64,000 bases of DNA, taken from Variovorax sp. 679. GTDB taxonomy: Bacteria; Pseudomonadota; Gammaproteobacteria; Burkholderiales; Burkholderiaceae_C. Position 1 is the first letter of the stretch. The number at the start of each line of letters is the position of its first letter. The notes beneath the pieces were generated by a model, which saw only the letters and a program-made list of their open reading frames with translations, did not search any database and had not been told where the DNA came from. Positions 62,893 to 64,000 of this stretch are shown in pieces. The DNA lies in assembly GCF_003952185.1 (NCBI RefSeq), contig NZ_RXFS01000001.1, forward strand, positions 1 to 64,000, read 5' to 3'. The position numbers and the translations under genes are program-made.

Positions 62893-63923
62893 GAGGAAAT
62901 TCTTCCGAGCTGCAGACCAGTCAACGTGCTGATAAGTTCACTTTGATCGCACTCGCATGCGCTGCAAGCCTTCAGCTCGACTTGGTATTCAACTTCACTG
63001 ATGCCCAATGCGAGTTCCCCACTGAGAAGCCTAGGGAAACGACTATCGACGCGAAAAAAACGCCGCTGGGCGACGCGGAAACGCCTTTGCGCGTAGCGGT
63101 GCGAGTGTCGCTCTGTCCATCCGGCTTGTATCAAACGTCGATCAAGCAAGATGGAAAACTCGGGAGCGCCAACTGTCAGCCTGCGAAGCTCACCTACGAT
63201 GTGGTTGAGATCCTCACCTTTTTCGTCGTCTAACTCGAGCCGCAGACATACAAGAAAAAGGCACGCAAGACCTACGTCATCGAGTTGACGCTCACCATGA
63301 ATCCGTATCTGCGAGAGCATTCTTGCTACTGACGTCTTCACCTCAATGGCGCATACGCTTGGCACAACAAAGTCTTGAGGCGCGCGCTGCGCGCCCGTCC
63401 AAGACTCAATCGATCCGACGCCGCCGATCGGCATGAGGATGTCACGCAACACCCAAAGCTCACCGAACAGCCCCACTACCTCGCTGGAACTCAACCCATC
63501 GGTTGCCTTATTGAGAAACTCCTGCCATCGCTCAAGACGCCTTAGCAATAGAACGATCGCTTCAGCGACTTTCGCACACCGAGAGATCCCATCGACCAAG
63601 TCAGCGCCGAAGACGTTGAACACGTCGGCGAATTGCGCGTCTTCGAGTTCGACCGCTAGTGAACGCTGTCCAGTTGGAACCCCCTCAAGCGGAGGCACGA
63701 GAGCAACCGACAGTCCGCCAGTAATCGGCAGATCGCGAAGACCAGCCATCGAGAGAATGGGAATGTCGATCATTATCGAGCGCGCTCCACCATGGCATGC
63801 CACCGCTGCATATGCTGGGACGGTTGCGCCTGGATTGATAAGGCGCCTAACCCATCCAGTCTGCTCGATCTTGTGCGACGCCTCGATTTCACACCAGAGT
63901 TGCTCGAGTGGCCTACTCGTCAA
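62889..63923 (-). CDS. PD-(D/E)XK nuclease-like protein (DUF4420-like)
   Basis: This protein is read from TTG 63923 (344 residues), with AGGAG seven bases before it; an ATG at 63971 lies deep in the upstream gene. It has an N-terminal region, a helical middle and the nuclease motif: Glu155 in FGELWVL, Asp184 in PQDFVV, Glu194-Val-Lys196 in IEVKTS. This Glu...Asp...ExK pattern is that of PD-(D/E)XK motif proteins found next to AIPR genes. The active site looks intact. It overlaps the AIPR start (ATGA) and the end of a further upstream gene by 11 bases. Confidence 0.8.
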   Translation of the reverse strand: MTSRPLEQLWCEIEASHKIEQTGWVRRLINPGATVPAYAAVACHGGARSIMIDIPILSMAGLRDLPITGGLSVALVPPLEGVPTGQRSLAVELEDAQFADVFNVFGADLVDGISRCAKVAEAIVLLLRRLERWQEFLNKATDGLSSSEVVGLFGELWVLRDILMPIGGVGSIESWTGAQRAPQDFVVPSVCAIEVKTSVARMLSQIRIHGERQLDDVGLACLFLVCLRLELDDEKGEDLNHIVGELRRLTVGAPEFSILLDRRLIQAGWTERHSHRYAQRRFRVAQRRFFRVDSRFPRLLSGELALGISEVEYQVELKACSACECDQSELISTLTGLQLGRISS

Positions 63924-64000
63924 TTTCGGGCTCCTCGAGTTGGTCGAGGTGCAACTGCCGATAGACCTCATTTACTTGATACTCGATGGGCACAGCCGTT
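63913..64000 (-). CDS. C-terminal end of the next cassette gene (partial)
   Basis: Reading from the window edge, 28 codons end at TAG (63913-63915): ...YQVNEVYRQL, then LEEPEIDE. It overlaps the PD-(D/E)XK start, so it is in the same operon. By synteny it should be the Z1-domain helicase-like protein that usually precedes DUF4420, but so few residues cannot prove that. The 5' part is outside the window. Confidence 0.55.
   Translation of the reverse strand, partial: TAVPIEYQVNEVYRQLHLDQLEEPEIDE

Overview
The window is GC-rich chromosomal DNA from a betaproteobacterium, most likely Variovorax or a close Comamonadaceae relative. This rests on the gene order metZ-purF-cvpA-SPOR-folC, on gltX followed by tRNA-Ala/Glu/Asp, on an HU protein with a Lys/Ala-rich tail, on NlpA-type transporters, and on a lipopeptide-siderophore synthetase of the kind known from Variovorax and Cupriavidus. 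I had no database access, so genus and family calls come from recognising sequence.

Layout. (1) 1-5754, minus strand: the start of a siderophore locus. A FecI-type sigma factor behind a likely Fur box is followed by a stand-alone FecR-N-terminal-like protein, an MbtH protein, a type II thioesterase and a large NRPS (fatty acyl-AMP ligase, carrier, condensation, start of an adenylation domain) that runs off the left edge. (2) 6036-20945: core genes, namely ParB-like, SYLF lipoprotein, a shortened DUF418 protein, 5'-nucleotidase, HU, GST/LysR pair, three tRNAs, gltX, metZ, purF, cvpA, a SPOR protein and folC. (3) 21003-34515: a 13.5 kb integrated element sitting inside the 5' end of an ArsC/YffB-family gene. 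It has a tyrosine integrase beside the left junction, an AlpA/Xis-like regulator near the right end, a D5/P4-type primase-helicase with a convincing iteron-flanked AT-rich origin candidate, and a tight eight-gene operon whose larger members look like podovirus internal (ejection) proteins. It has no recognisable capsid, portal, large terminase or tail gene, which fits a phage satellite or a strongly reduced prophage. The left junction keeps a 22-codon stump of the host gene. At the right junction the element supplies a new start and first residues, restoring the full gene. (4) 34484-60653: core genes again, including ppnP, argG, murB, yajQ, a retropepsin-like protease, ridA, plsY, ybaK, a DUF2975/HTH pair, two aldo/keto reductases, a sulfur or methionine uptake region with metNI and three NlpA-family binding proteins plus an FMN-dependent monooxygenase, a SIMPL protein, prfB with its programmed +1 frameshift, a HAD phosphatase, pepN and fbp. 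(5) 60679-64000: tRNA-Thr(CGT), then, on the opposite strand, an AIPR-family protein, a PD-(D/E)XK (DUF4420-like) protein and the last 28 codons of a third gene. This looks like the distal end of a multi-gene anti-phage cassette that continues beyond the window.

The most interesting parts are the 13.5 kb element (gene-restoring integration, phased iterons, ejection genes without a virion) and the truncated AIPR/PD-(D/E)XK cassette.
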